Shown here: positions 31,854 through 39,825 of the stretch, piece after piece
Layout of the letters: each line of letters begins with the position of its first letter
How positions within the stretch are numbered: the first letter of the stretch is position 1
DNA from: Gemmobacter fulvus
Lineage (GTDB): Bacteria; Pseudomonadota; Alphaproteobacteria; Rhodobacterales; Rhodobacteraceae
Reading direction: 5' to 3'
NCBI RefSeq assembly: GCF_018798885.1
Contig: NZ_CP076361.1
Coordinates: 682,001 to 746,000 of the forward strand
DNA length: 64,000 bases
Made by a program: the position numbers and the translations under genes
The notes under the pieces: generated by a model
Seen by the model: only the letters and a program-made list of their open reading frames with translations
Told to the model about the DNA's origin: nothing
Databases searched by the model: none

Positions 31854-33197
31854 TCAGTTGCGCAGGTAACTTTCCATGCTGTCCTCCAGCGCATCCTTCC
31901 ACGGCGTGTGGTGGATCGGGGCCATGGTGCCGGTGATGACAGAGCGGTAGGCGTGATTGCGGAAGCCCATAATGTCTTTCTTCTTGTGGTCCTTCCACTC
32001 GAAGAACGCCTCGCAGGCGCCGTCCACGTCAAAGGACGGATAGTCGGTTTCCGCGATCAGCTCTTTCACATAGTCGCCCTGATAGTGGATGGCATCATGC
32101 GCATCGGCCCCGGCGTCCTCGCCCGCCACGCGGTCTGCCACATCCTTCTGCAACACCGCCTTGTCGGTCGGGATGGCAATGCGGCCGAGGATGGCATCGC
32201 GCACCCACCAGGCCTGGGCGTCGAACATGTTGAAGGTGAACCACTGGTCCTGCATGCCCACATAGAACAGCTTCGGGTTATGCACCCAGGCCACGCCCTT
32301 GTAGAGATCGGCCGCCGCCAGACGGTTCGCGGTTTTCAGCCGCAGATCATCGGGCAAGAAGGGGAAGTGATGCTTGTAGCCCGTGCAGAGAATGATCGCA
32401 TCGACCTTCTTGCTGGTGCCATCGGCGAAATAGGCGGTGGTTTCATCCACCCGCACCAGCGCCGGCACCTCTTTCCAGTTGTCGGGCCAGTTGAAGCCCA
32501 TCGGCGCATTGCGATAGGCGACGGTGATCGACTTCGCGCCATATTTCCAGCATTGCGAGCCGATATCCTCGGCGGAATAGCTGGAGCCGAGCAGCAGGAT
32601 GTCCTTGCCGTTGAACTCCATCGCATCGCGGAAATCATGAGCGTGCAGCACCCGGCCACCAAAGCTGCTGAAGCCCGGATATTCCGGCACATTCGGCGTC
32701 GAGAAATGGCCCGAGGCGCAGATCACATTGTCAAAGACCTCTTCATACATGCGGTCTTCTTTCAGGTCATGCACCGTCACGGTGAACATGCCTGTCGCCT
32801 CGTCATATTTGACGAACCGCACAGTGGTGCTGAAGCGGATCCAGTCGCGCACACCGGCCTTTTTCACCCGGCCTTCGATATAGTCGAACAGCACGGCGCG
32901 CGGCGGATAGCTGGCAATCTGTTTGCCAAAATGCTCTTCAAAGGAATAATCAGCAAATTCAAGGCCTTCCTTGGGGCCGTTGGACCAGAGATAGCGATAC
33001 ATCGAACAATGCACCGGCTCGCCATGTTCATCGAGCCCGGTACGCCAGGTGTAGTTCCACAGCCCCCCCCAATTGGCCTGCTTCTCGAAACACACCACCT
33101 CAGGGATCTCGGTCCCCTTGGCTTTGGCGGATTGGAAGGCGCGCAGCACCGCAAGCCCCGAGGGGCCTGCACCGATGACGGCGACACGTTTGGTCAT
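31854..33197 (-). CDS. tmm: Trimethylamine monooxygenase (flavin-containing monooxygenase)
   Basis: A 447-residue bacterial flavin-containing monooxygenase. GAGPSG at residues 9-14 binds [14 protein letters not shown] at 179-189 is the FMO identifying motif, and GSSYSAED at 204-211 is the NADPH-binding loop. Length and motifs match Tmm, which oxidises trimethylamine to TMAO. The product is the substrate of Tdm encoded at 7330-9696. It has its own promoter region with a motif shared with dmmD and the permease operon, and its own terminator. ATG 33197 follows AAGGAGAG. Confidence 0.93.
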   Translation of the reverse strand: MTKRVAVIGAGPSGLAVLRAFQSAKAKGTEIPEVVCFEKQANWGGLWNYTWRTGLDEHGEPVHCSMYRYLWSNGPKEGLEFADYSFEEHFGKQIASYPPRAVLFDYIEGRVKKAGVRDWIRFSTTVRFVKYDEATGMFTVTVHDLKEDRMYEEVFDNVICASGHFSTPNVPEYPGFSSFGGRVLHAHDFRDAMEFNGKDILLLGSSYSAEDIGSQCWKYGAKSITVAYRNAPMGFNWPDNWKEVPALVRVDETTAYFADGTSKKVDAIILCTGYKHHFPFLPDDLRLKTANRLAAADLYKGVAWVHNPKLFYVGMQDQWFTFNMFDAQAWWVRDAILGRIAIPTDKAVLQKDVADRVAGEDAGADAHDAIHYQGDYVKELIAETDYPSFDVDGACEAFFEWKDHKKKDIMGFRNHAYRSVITGTMAPIHHTPWKDALEDSMESYLRN

Positions 33198-33280
33198 ATG
33201 GCTCTCCTTGCTGATGTTCTGGAACCGTTCGCGCGGCCCTGTTCTTTGCAGATAGGTAAGAAGATTCCGCCCTATGTGTC

Positions 33281-33305
33281 AAATATTCTTCCTATCAGGA
33301 AAGTC
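33281..33305 (-). promoter_or_regulatory. Candidate operator upstream of tmm
   Basis: CTTCCTATCAGGAAAG (centre 33295) lies 98 nt before the tmm start and matches the sites at 21742 and 27148. A second inverted half, GATAGGTAAGAAGATT at 33251-33266, is nearly the reverse complement of ATTCTTCCTATC in the first site, so two regulator dimers might bind and loop the 30 bp between them. Confidence 0.5.
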
Positions 33306-33425
33306 ATCTGCGCGTTTTTTTCTGCGCACCGCCCCTGCAACTGCCCGTTTCAAAGGCAGACCACGCCGCGCGCGCCTGCCGAAAACAGGTGCGGCGGATA
33401 CCGGATTTGGGCAGAGATCCCCGGC

Positions 33426-34439
33426 TCAGGCAAGACCGCGCAGAAAGGCGGTCAGATTGTCGCCCAGCGCGGGCTGCATATAACCGCCCTCCTGCACCAC
33501 CAGAAGCGGCAGGCCCAGCCCGGCAATCGCCGCCGCGATGCGCGTGAAGCCGGGCGTGGTGACGCGCAGCCCCTCGAACGGGTCGTGCTCATGCGCATCA
33601 AGGCCCAGCGCCACCACCACCACATCCGCGCCGAACGCACGGATCCGCCCCAGCGCAACCTCCAGCGCCGCAAGATAGGCCGCGTCCTCGGTGCCGCGCG
33701 CCAGTGGCAGGTTCAGGTTGAAGCCCAGCCCCGCGCCCGCCCCGCGCTCCTGTGCCGCCCCCCAGAAGAACGGGTAAAAGCGGTCCGGGTCGGCATGCAG
33801 GCTGACCGTCAGCACGTCTGAGCGGTGGTAAAACACCCCCTGCGTGCCATTGCCGTGATGCACATCCACATCCAGCACGGCGGGCCGCATCCCGCGCGCC
33901 CGCAGCCATTCCGCCGCAATCGCGCTGTTGTTCAGAAAGCAGAAGCCGCCCGCCAGATCGGCAAAGGCATGATGTCCCGGCGGACGGCAGAGCGCATAGG
34001 CGCTGGCACCACCTGCCACCACCTCTGCCGCTGCAAGCGCCGTCTGCGCCGACCAATAGGCCGCCTCCCATGTGCCCGCCGCAATCGGGCAGGCGGTATC
34101 GGCCTGATGATAGCCCGCCTGACCCACCGCCGATTTCGGGTAATTCACCGCGCGCCGGTCGGGATGGATATTCGGGATCACCTCGGCGGCCGCGCCCGGA
34201 ATCCGCAGCCAGCGCGGATGGATCGTGGCCAGAAAATGCAGATATTCCGCCGAATGGATCGCCGCAATCGGCCCCATGCCGAAATCGCGCGGGCTTTCAA
34301 AGCGGCAGCCCGCCGCCTCGGCCCCGGCCCGCAGCGTGGCGATGCGCACGGGCACCTCGGGGTTGGGCAACCGCACCCCATTGGCCATGAACATCTGCGG
34401 ATCATGCCCCGCCTGCCGCAGATCCAGAAATGCCCGCAT
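33426..34439 (-). CDS. Acetylpolyamine amidohydrolase / histone deacetylase-like hydrolase
   Basis: A 337-residue zinc hydrolase of the arginase/deacetylase fold. RPPGHHAF, DVDVHHGNGTQGVFY, GLDAHEHDPFEGLRV and the late VVQEGGY carry the catalytic His pair, the Asp/His/Asp zinc ligands and the transition-state tyrosine. It removes acetyl groups from amines such as acetylpolyamines. ATG 34439 overlaps the GNAT stop as TGATG (an in-frame GTG one codon upstream is less likely). It is the last gene of a four-gene operon whose other members are a GNAT, a BKACE enzyme and an aminotransferase, so its substrate may be a pathway intermediate rather than a polyamine. Confidence 0.88.
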   Translation of the reverse strand: MRAFLDLRQAGHDPQMFMANGVRLPNPEVPVRIATLRAGAEAAGCRFESPRDFGMGPIAAIHSAEYLHFLATIHPRWLRIPGAAAEVIPNIHPDRRAVNYPKSAVGQAGYHQADTACPIAAGTWEAAYWSAQTALAAAEVVAGGASAYALCRPPGHHAFADLAGGFCFLNNSAIAAEWLRARGMRPAVLDVDVHHGNGTQGVFYHRSDVLTVSLHADPDRFYPFFWGAAQERGAGAGLGFNLNLPLARGTEDAAYLAALEVALGRIRAFGADVVVVALGLDAHEHDPFEGLRVTTPGFTRIAAAIAGLGLPLLVVQEGGYMQPALGDNLTAFLRGLA

Positions 34440-34900
34440 CACAATACCTCCAATGCCTGCCCGTCCAGCACCATCCAGACCTCTGATGCCCGGTCGGTGA
34501 AGCCGAGCCGATCATAGAGCCTCCGTGCATCGGGATTATGGGCATAGACTGTCAGCCGCAGATACCCCGGCCCCCAGAGCCGCGCCGCCTCGTCGCGCAC
34601 CGCGGCCAGAAGACGCCGCCCCAGCCCCTGCCCGCGCGCCGCCTCTGCCACCCAGAGATCCGAGATATAGACCCCGATCGCGCCGCGATAGGTGGAGAGT
34701 TGCGGCGAAAACGCCACCACCCCCTGCACCTCGTCGCCCACCTCGGCCAGTAGCCCATACAGCGCCACATGCGGGCCGAAACAGGCCGCCTCGATCAGCG
34801 CATCCGTGGCGCGATGGGTATCGCCCATTTCGGCAGACAGCGCGCGCAGCCCTGTGTTCAGCCGCGCACCCTCGCCCGGTTCCGCCCGTCTGATCCGCAT
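34439..34900 (-). CDS. GNAT-family N-acetyltransferase
   Basis: A 153-residue acetyl-CoA-dependent acetyltransferase. ISDLWVAEAARGQGLGRRLLAAV contains the RGQGLGRRLL pyrophosphate-binding loop, and AHNPDARRLYDRLGF is the C-terminal motif B. ATG 34900 forms a TGATG overlap with the BKACE stop. Its pairing with a deacetylase in one operon suggests that an amine is acetylated and later deacetylated within one pathway, or that the two act on different molecules; the target is unknown. Confidence 0.85.
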   Translation of the reverse strand: MRIRRAEPGEGARLNTGLRALSAEMGDTHRATDALIEAACFGPHVALYGLLAEVGDEVQGVVAFSPQLSTYRGAIGVYISDLWVAEAARGQGLGRRLLAAVRDEAARLWGPGYLRLTVYAHNPDARRLYDRLGFTDRASEVWMVLDGQALEVL

Positions 34901-35829
34901 CAAAACATCACCTTGCCCTTCAAGCCCAAAATGGCGCGTGCCTCATCGGGCGTGGCCACCACCCGGCCCAGCGCCTCGACAATCTCGCGCACCCTTGCCA
35001 CCTGTTCGGCGTTGCTGCGCGCCAGAACACCGCGCCCGAGATAGAGGTTGTCCTCCAGCCCGACCCGCACATGCCCGCCCATGGCAGCGGCGAGGGTGGC
35101 AAATTCCATCTGCCGCCGCCCCGCCGCCAGCACCGACCATTCAAACCGCGGGAACAGCCGCTCTGCCGTCGCCTTCAGATGCAGCAGATGTTCCGGCTCT
35201 GCCGCGATGCCGCCCAGCACCCCCAGCACGAATTGCAGAAAGATCGGCGCGCCCGAGTCGGCCCCCGGCACCAGCCCGCGATCCATGACATGCCGCAGCA
35301 GATAGAGGTGGCTGACGTCATAACACTCAAACTCGAACCGCGCGCCTCGCTCCACCCCCATACGCTGCAACACGCCCGCAATGTCGCGGGGAGTATTCTT
35401 GAACACCAGATCGTCCGAGCCGCGCAGGAACGGCTCTTCCCAGTCAAACCGCCAGTCGCGCGGCTTGTCCGCCATGGGATAGAGCGCAAAGTTCATGCTG
35501 CCCATGTTCAGGCTGCACATCTCGGGCGCAAAAGCCTCTGGCGCGGCCAGCCGCTGTGCGAGGCTCATCACCGCCGATCCGCCGGTGGTCATGTTCACCA
35601 CCGCGTCGCAGCCCGCCGAGATTGCGGGCAGGAAGCCGCGCCAATGGTCCAGCGCCGCCGAGGGCCGCCCGTCCTGCGGATCGCGGGCATGCAGATGCAG
35701 CACCGCCGCCCCGGCCTGCGCCGCGCCCAGCGCCTGCGCCGCAATGTCTTCGGCCCGGAACGGCAGAAAGGGCGACATGCTGGGCGTGTGGATCGAGCCG
35801 GTAATGGCGCAGGAAATGACGATCTTCAT
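34900..35829 (-). CDS. BKACE-family beta-keto acid cleavage enzyme (DUF849)
   Basis: A 309-residue TIM-barrel protein of the 3-keto-5-aminohexanoate cleavage enzyme family. VISCAITGSIHTPSMSPFLP at the N-terminus, AAVLHLHARDPQDGRPS with the zinc histidines, VNMTTGGSA, and GGHVRVGLEDNLYLGRG are family signatures. These enzymes react a beta-keto acid with acetyl-CoA to give acetoacetate and a new acyl-CoA. The exact keto acid is unknown, but the upstream aminotransferase could make one. The start overlaps the aminotransferase stop (ATGA). Confidence 0.9.
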   Translation of the reverse strand: MKIVISCAITGSIHTPSMSPFLPFRAEDIAAQALGAAQAGAAVLHLHARDPQDGRPSAALDHWRGFLPAISAGCDAVVNMTTGGSAVMSLAQRLAAPEAFAPEMCSLNMGSMNFALYPMADKPRDWRFDWEEPFLRGSDDLVFKNTPRDIAGVLQRMGVERGARFEFECYDVSHLYLLRHVMDRGLVPGADSGAPIFLQFVLGVLGGIAAEPEHLLHLKATAERLFPRFEWSVLAAGRRQMEFATLAAAMGGHVRVGLEDNLYLGRGVLARSNAEQVARVREIVEALGRVVATPDEARAILGLKGKVMF

Positions 35830-37157
35830 GCCAGCGCCCCGGCATGGGCCGCCGCAAACTGATCCAGCGCGCGGATCAGCTTGTCCATGATTTCGTCCAC
35901 CTGCGCTTCGGTGGTGATCATCGGCGGGCAGACCAGCACATGATCGCCCGCATAACCGCCTCGGGTGCGCCGGGAATAGACAATCAGCCCTTCGGCATAG
36001 GCAAGTTCCACCAGTGTATCAAAGGCCTTCATCGCGGGCGGCAGTGGCGTCATCGTGGCGCGGTCTGCCACCAACTCGAACGCCAGCAACATGCCCTCTC
36101 CACGCACATCACCAATGAAACCATAGCGTTGCATCAGGTTCTTCAGGCGCGACTTCAACACCGCGCCGACGCGGGCGGCATTGCCCATCAGATCGTTGCG
36201 CCCGATTTCCTCCAGCACGGCAAGCCCTGCGGCACAGGCCAGCGGATTGCCGGCATAGGTATGGCCATGCACAAAGCCGCCAGCGGCCTGCACTGCTTCC
36301 ACGATGTCACCGCGCGCAACCATCGCACCGAGCGGCACATAGCCCGCGCCAAAGCCTTTGGAAATCGCCACGATATCGGGGATGATCCCCCACAGATCGC
36401 CACCCAGAAACGTGCCGACGCGCCCGCCGCCACTCATCACCTCGTCATGGATGAGCAATACGCCATAACGGTCGCAGATGGTGCGGATGGCCTGCATATA
36501 GCCCGCAGGCGGCACCAGCGCGCCGGTGGAGGCGCCGCCCACCGGCTCCTGAATGAAGGCCAGTACGCTGCCGGGGCCTTCGGCCAGAATCTGCGCCTCG
36601 AGCATCGCCGCGTAATGGGCGCCCGTTGCCGGATCCTCCATATCCAGCCCATCCAGATAGGCGCGTGGTGCCGGGATCTTCGGCATCTGCACCATCATCG
36701 GTAGAAACGGATCGGTCAGCGGGTCATAGCCGGTCAGCGACAGCGCCCCCAGCGTAGAGCCGTGATAGGACGGAAAGCGCGAGATCACCTTCCAGCGCTG
36801 CGCCTGCCCCGTTACCACCGCCCATTGCCGGGCCAGCTTCACCGCCGATTCCACCGCTTCGGAGCCACCGGACACAAAGAACACCTTCTCCAGCCCCGCC
36901 GGGCTCAGCGCCGCCACCTTCGCTGCAAGACGCTCGCCCGGTTCGGTCTCAAAATGCAGCCGGTAGCCGAAGGTCGATTTGTCCATCTGTGCCCGCATCG
37001 CCGCCAGAACCGCCGGATTGCTGTGGCCGATATTGCTGACCATTGCGCCTGAGGATCCGTCGATGAACCGCCGCCCGTCGCGGTCCCACATATAGATGCC
37101 CTCGGCGCGATTCAGCACAGGCCGCGCCGCCGTCGACAGATAGAAAAGATGGCTCAT
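35826..37157 (-). CDS. Class III (omega) aminotransferase
   Basis: A 443-residue PLP enzyme. FVSGGSEAVESAVKLARQW, LLIHDEVMSGGGRVG and VAISKGFGAGYVPLGAM are class III motifs; the lysine of ISKG forms the Schiff base. The family moves amino groups from omega-amino acids or amines to a keto acid. ATG 37157 (MSHLFYLST) follows GGGGGCGGGA; an in-frame GTG seven codons upstream is less likely. It heads the four-gene operon and diverges from a LysR regulator. A substrate with a beta-keto product that feeds the BKACE enzyme is the natural inference. Confidence 0.9.
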   Translation of the reverse strand: MSHLFYLSTAARPVLNRAEGIYMWDRDGRRFIDGSSGAMVSNIGHSNPAVLAAMRAQMDKSTFGYRLHFETEPGERLAAKVAALSPAGLEKVFFVSGGSEAVESAVKLARQWAVVTGQAQRWKVISRFPSYHGSTLGALSLTGYDPLTDPFLPMMVQMPKIPAPRAYLDGLDMEDPATGAHYAAMLEAQILAEGPGSVLAFIQEPVGGASTGALVPPAGYMQAIRTICDRYGVLLIHDEVMSGGGRVGTFLGGDLWGIIPDIVAISKGFGAGYVPLGAMVARGDIVEAVQAAGGFVHGHTYAGNPLACAAGLAVLEEIGRNDLMGNAARVGAVLKSRLKNLMQRYGFIGDVRGEGMLLAFELVADRATMTPLPPAMKAFDTLVELAYAEGLIVYSRRTRGGYAGDHVLVCPPMITTEAQVDEIMDKLIRALDQFAAAHAGALA

Positions 37158-37247
37158 TCCCGCCCCCGCATAGGCCACATATGCCGTGGCCCCCTAGAGG
37201 TGGCACAGAGAGGTGCATCGACCAAATAGATAGTTGAAATATCCTGC

Positions 37248-37262
37248 ATTGATCATATCAAT
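37248..37262. promoter_or_regulatory. LysR-type binding palindrome
   Basis: ATTGAT-CAT-ATCAAT, a perfect 6-bp inverted repeat with 3-bp spacer, lies in the 110-bp divergent gap, 5 nt before the lysR start. LysR regulators usually bind AT-rich T-N11-A inverted repeats at such places and autoregulate. Confidence 0.5.
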
Positions 37263-37267
37263 GATCC

Positions 37268-38227
37268 ATGCGCCTCTCCCCTGCCGAAACCCTTGCCCGC
37301 GATCTGGATTGGAACCTGCTGCGCGTCTTTCTGGCGCTGGCGGAATCCGGGTCTGTCACGGCCGCCGGGGCGCGGCTGGGGCTGAAACAACCCTCGGTGT
37401 CGCAGGCGCTGAAACGGTTGGAGGATCGCATCGGCCACCGGCTGATCGACCGCGCGCCGGGCCATTTCGCGCTCACCCCGCAGGGCAGCGCGCTGCTGGC
37501 CGAGGCGCGCGACGTGCGCGCCGCCATCCTGCGCGCGGCGCAATCGGTGGCCGCCAGCGCCGATGAGGTGGCGGGCGAAGTGACGCTCGCGCTGGCCTCG
37601 CATGTCGTGTCACCGCTGCTCGACATGGCGTTGCAGCAGTTTCACGCCGCCCATCCCAAGGCCACGCTGTCGATCGACATTCTGCCCTCGCGCGGGGCAT
37701 TGCAAAGTGTGGCACAGGGGCAGGCCAGCCTTGCAATCTGCCTGTTGTCGGATCCGCCGAAAGCGCTGGAAACCACGGTGTTTTATCAGGAATTCTTCGG
37801 CCTGTTCTGCGGGCCGCCGCATCCGCTCTTTGGCCGCAAACACCTGACCTTGGCCGATCTGCACGGCCATGCCGCTGTCAGCTTCCAGACGGATCGCATG
37901 GGCGATGCGCTGGCCGCCGTCACCGAGTTGCGCCGCGAGGTGGGGCTTGATACGCGCGTGGTCGGCCAGTCCACCCATCTGGAAGAGGTGCGCCGCATGA
38001 TTGTGGCGGGTCTGGGCATCGGGCCGCTGCCGCTGCATGTGGTGGAAGAGGATATAAAACTCCACAAGCTCTGGCGCCTGCCGCCCTATGCTGCCCCCCC
38101 GGCCATCGACGTGCATCTGGCCTGGCACCCCAAGGCGCGGCACAACCGCGCCGAAGCCGCGTTTTTGCAGCAGTTGCAACGGCTGGTCGCCCAAACCCCG
38201 CTGGCAGAGCGGATCTACGGCCCCTGA
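37268..38227 (+). CDS. LysR-family transcriptional regulator
   Basis: A 319-residue LysR regulator. The N-terminal DWNLLRVFLALAESGSVTAAGARLGLKQPSVSQALKRLE is the winged helix-turn-helix (cut here by family description only: residues ~14-60), followed by a LysR substrate domain. It diverges from the aminotransferase-BKACE-GNAT-deacetylase operon and most likely controls it in response to a pathway metabolite. The start ATG 37268 is the only one that leaves the helix-turn-helix intact. It ends directly against the convergent trgB gene. Confidence 0.9.
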   Translation: MRLSPAETLARDLDWNLLRVFLALAESGSVTAAGARLGLKQPSVSQALKRLEDRIGHRLIDRAPGHFALTPQGSALLAEARDVRAAILRAAQSVAASADEVAGEVTLALASHVVSPLLDMALQQFHAAHPKATLSIDILPSRGALQSVAQGQASLAICLLSDPPKALETTVFYQEFFGLFCGPPHPLFGRKHLTLADLHGHAAVSFQTDRMGDALAAVTELRREVGLDTRVVGQSTHLEEVRRMIVAGLGIGPLPLHVVEEDIKLHKLWRLPPYAAPPAIDVHLAWHPKARHNRAEAAFLQQLQRLVAQTPLAERIYGP

Positions 38228-39352
38228 TCAGGCGGGGCTGTGCCCGCCACGCAGCCGTGCGCGTTCGCGCTGCAACCACAAGGCGGTGATCAGCAGCGGT
38301 GCATTGTCCACCTCTCCTGTGGTGACAAGCTGCATGAACCGATCAAAATCGACCAGATGGCCGCGGATATCCTCGGCCTCTGACGCCTCTCCGAACACGC
38401 CCTCGACACCATCGGGCAGATCGCAGAGCGCGACATAGGAATAGAGATATTCGCTTTTGGCCCCCGGCGACGGGTAATATTGGCCGACCTTTTCCAAAGC
38501 GCCCAGAACCAGCCCCGCCTCTTCCACCGCTTCGCGCCGGGCGGCCTGTTCGGGGGTTTCTTCGGGATCGACGCGGCCTGCAATCGCCTCCAGCAACCAG
38601 GGCTGCGGATCGCCGCGCCCATGCGGGCCTGCCCGGAACTGTTCGATCAGCAGCACCCGGTCGCGCTGCGGGTCATAGGGCAGAACCGTCACCGCATCGC
38701 CCGACAGGAACACCGCGCGATTGATGCGCGAACTCATCGTGCCATCAAAGCGGCGATAGTGCAGATCATATTCTTCGATGGCAAAGAAATTGGCATAGGG
38801 CTGTGTCTGCCGCGCGATCACCACATCCTCTGCGCGCGCAGCATGGCGCAGGCGGACCGGGGCCGGGGTTGCCGCCCGCACCCGGCTGGCACCACGCACC
38901 AGCATCAGGCGATAGCGCCGTGCCACCTCGCCCGCGTCGCGCTGGCCGCGCAGCGCCATCACATCCGGGGCGGTCGCGGTGGCCACCGCGCCCCAGTCTG
39001 CCACCCAATCGGGCAGATGCCAGGGCGCGCCGGTCTTTGCCGCATCCACCGGAAAATAGACCTGCGCAGGCACGAGGCCACCCGCCGTCTGCACCGGCAG
39101 AACCCGCGTGTCATAGCCGAACGCGCCTTCGTAGAAATCGAGCCGGTCCAGATCCTCTGGCCCCTCGTCCCGGAGCAGGATGCCTTGCGCCACGGCACCG
39201 GCCTCGGCCCGGATCACCGGCCATGCGCCCTCGCCAGACCACCACACAGCGTGATCGGGCAATTGCGCCGCCACAACCTGCACCTCCCGCCCCAGAACGG
39301 CACGCAGCAACGGCAGGTGGCACAGCGTGCCATAAAAGAACAGGGCTGGCAT
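38228..39352 (-). CDS. trgB: TrgB-like fusion of gamma-glutamylcyclotransferase and Nudix hydrolase
   Basis: A 374-residue fusion protein. Residues ~1-120 (MPALFFYGTLCHLPLLRAVLG; LDRLDFYEGAFGYD) are an AIG2/gamma-glutamylcyclotransferase-like domain; residues ~190-370 are an ADP-ribose pyrophosphatase-type Nudix domain with the box GRVDPEETPEQ...REAVEEAGL. It follows trgA by 5 nt, the arrangement of the tellurite-resistance trgAB genes of Rhodobacter. The actual reaction is likely hydrolysis of a nucleoside diphosphate derivative; the link to tellurite is from family knowledge. ATG 39352 avoids overlap with trgA. Confidence 0.82.
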   Translation of the reverse strand: MPALFFYGTLCHLPLLRAVLGREVQVVAAQLPDHAVWWSGEGAWPVIRAEAGAVAQGILLRDEGPEDLDRLDFYEGAFGYDTRVLPVQTAGGLVPAQVYFPVDAAKTGAPWHLPDWVADWGAVATATAPDVMALRGQRDAGEVARRYRLMLVRGASRVRAATPAPVRLRHAARAEDVVIARQTQPYANFFAIEEYDLHYRRFDGTMSSRINRAVFLSGDAVTVLPYDPQRDRVLLIEQFRAGPHGRGDPQPWLLEAIAGRVDPEETPEQAARREAVEEAGLVLGALEKVGQYYPSPGAKSEYLYSYVALCDLPDGVEGVFGEASEAEDIRGHLVDFDRFMQLVTTGEVDNAPLLITALWLQRERARLRGGHSPA

Positions 39353-39357
39353 GGCGG

Positions 39358-39798
39358 TCACGTCCAGCGCCGCCCGGCCCAATCGCTGATCAGGCCGCAG
39401 ATCGGCCCGCCGATCAGCAGCACCCCCAGCACAGGCACCGACAGCATCAGCAGCCCATGTTCGATCATCAGCTCGAACACGCCCGAGATCGCCTCCATCG
39501 GCCCGTCATAGATCTTGCGCAGCGACAGCCCGACCATCAGATAGATCGAAAAGCCGAGCAGGCAGAAAAACGCCATGGTCAGCGCGGCTTGCAAGCCGGT
39601 GCTGATGCCGACGGCCCGCCCGCCCCCGGCGCGCGGCCCCATCACCAGCCAGCCGCTGACCGCACCGATACCCGCGCAGATGAAGCTGAACGGGCCGAAG
39701 CTGGTGCCGTCTGGCATGGCAGGTTTGAACAGTTCGGCCGCAACAAAGCCAAGCGCGGCAAACAGCAGCGCTGCCACAAGCTTTCCGGCAGTGGGCAT
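39358..39798 (-). CDS. trgA: TrgA family membrane protein (tellurite resistance)
   Basis: A 146-residue membrane protein with four hydrophobic helices, starting MPTAGKLVAALLFAALGFVAAELFKP. The pattern and its position before a GGCT-Nudix gene match TrgA of Rhodobacter, in which trgAB contribute to tellurite resistance by an unknown mechanism. It starts 27 nt after cfa, with which it may share a transcript. There is no signal of horizontal transfer. Confidence 0.82.
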   Translation of the reverse strand: MPTAGKLVAALLFAALGFVAAELFKPAMPDGTSFGPFSFICAGIGAVSGWLVMGPRAGGGRAVGISTGLQAALTMAFFCLLGFSIYLMVGLSLRKIYDGPMEAISGVFELMIEHGLLMLSVPVLGVLLIGGPICGLISDWAGRRWT

Positions 39799-39825
39799 AT
39801 CCCGCGTCCTTTCCTGCGCGCCGCC

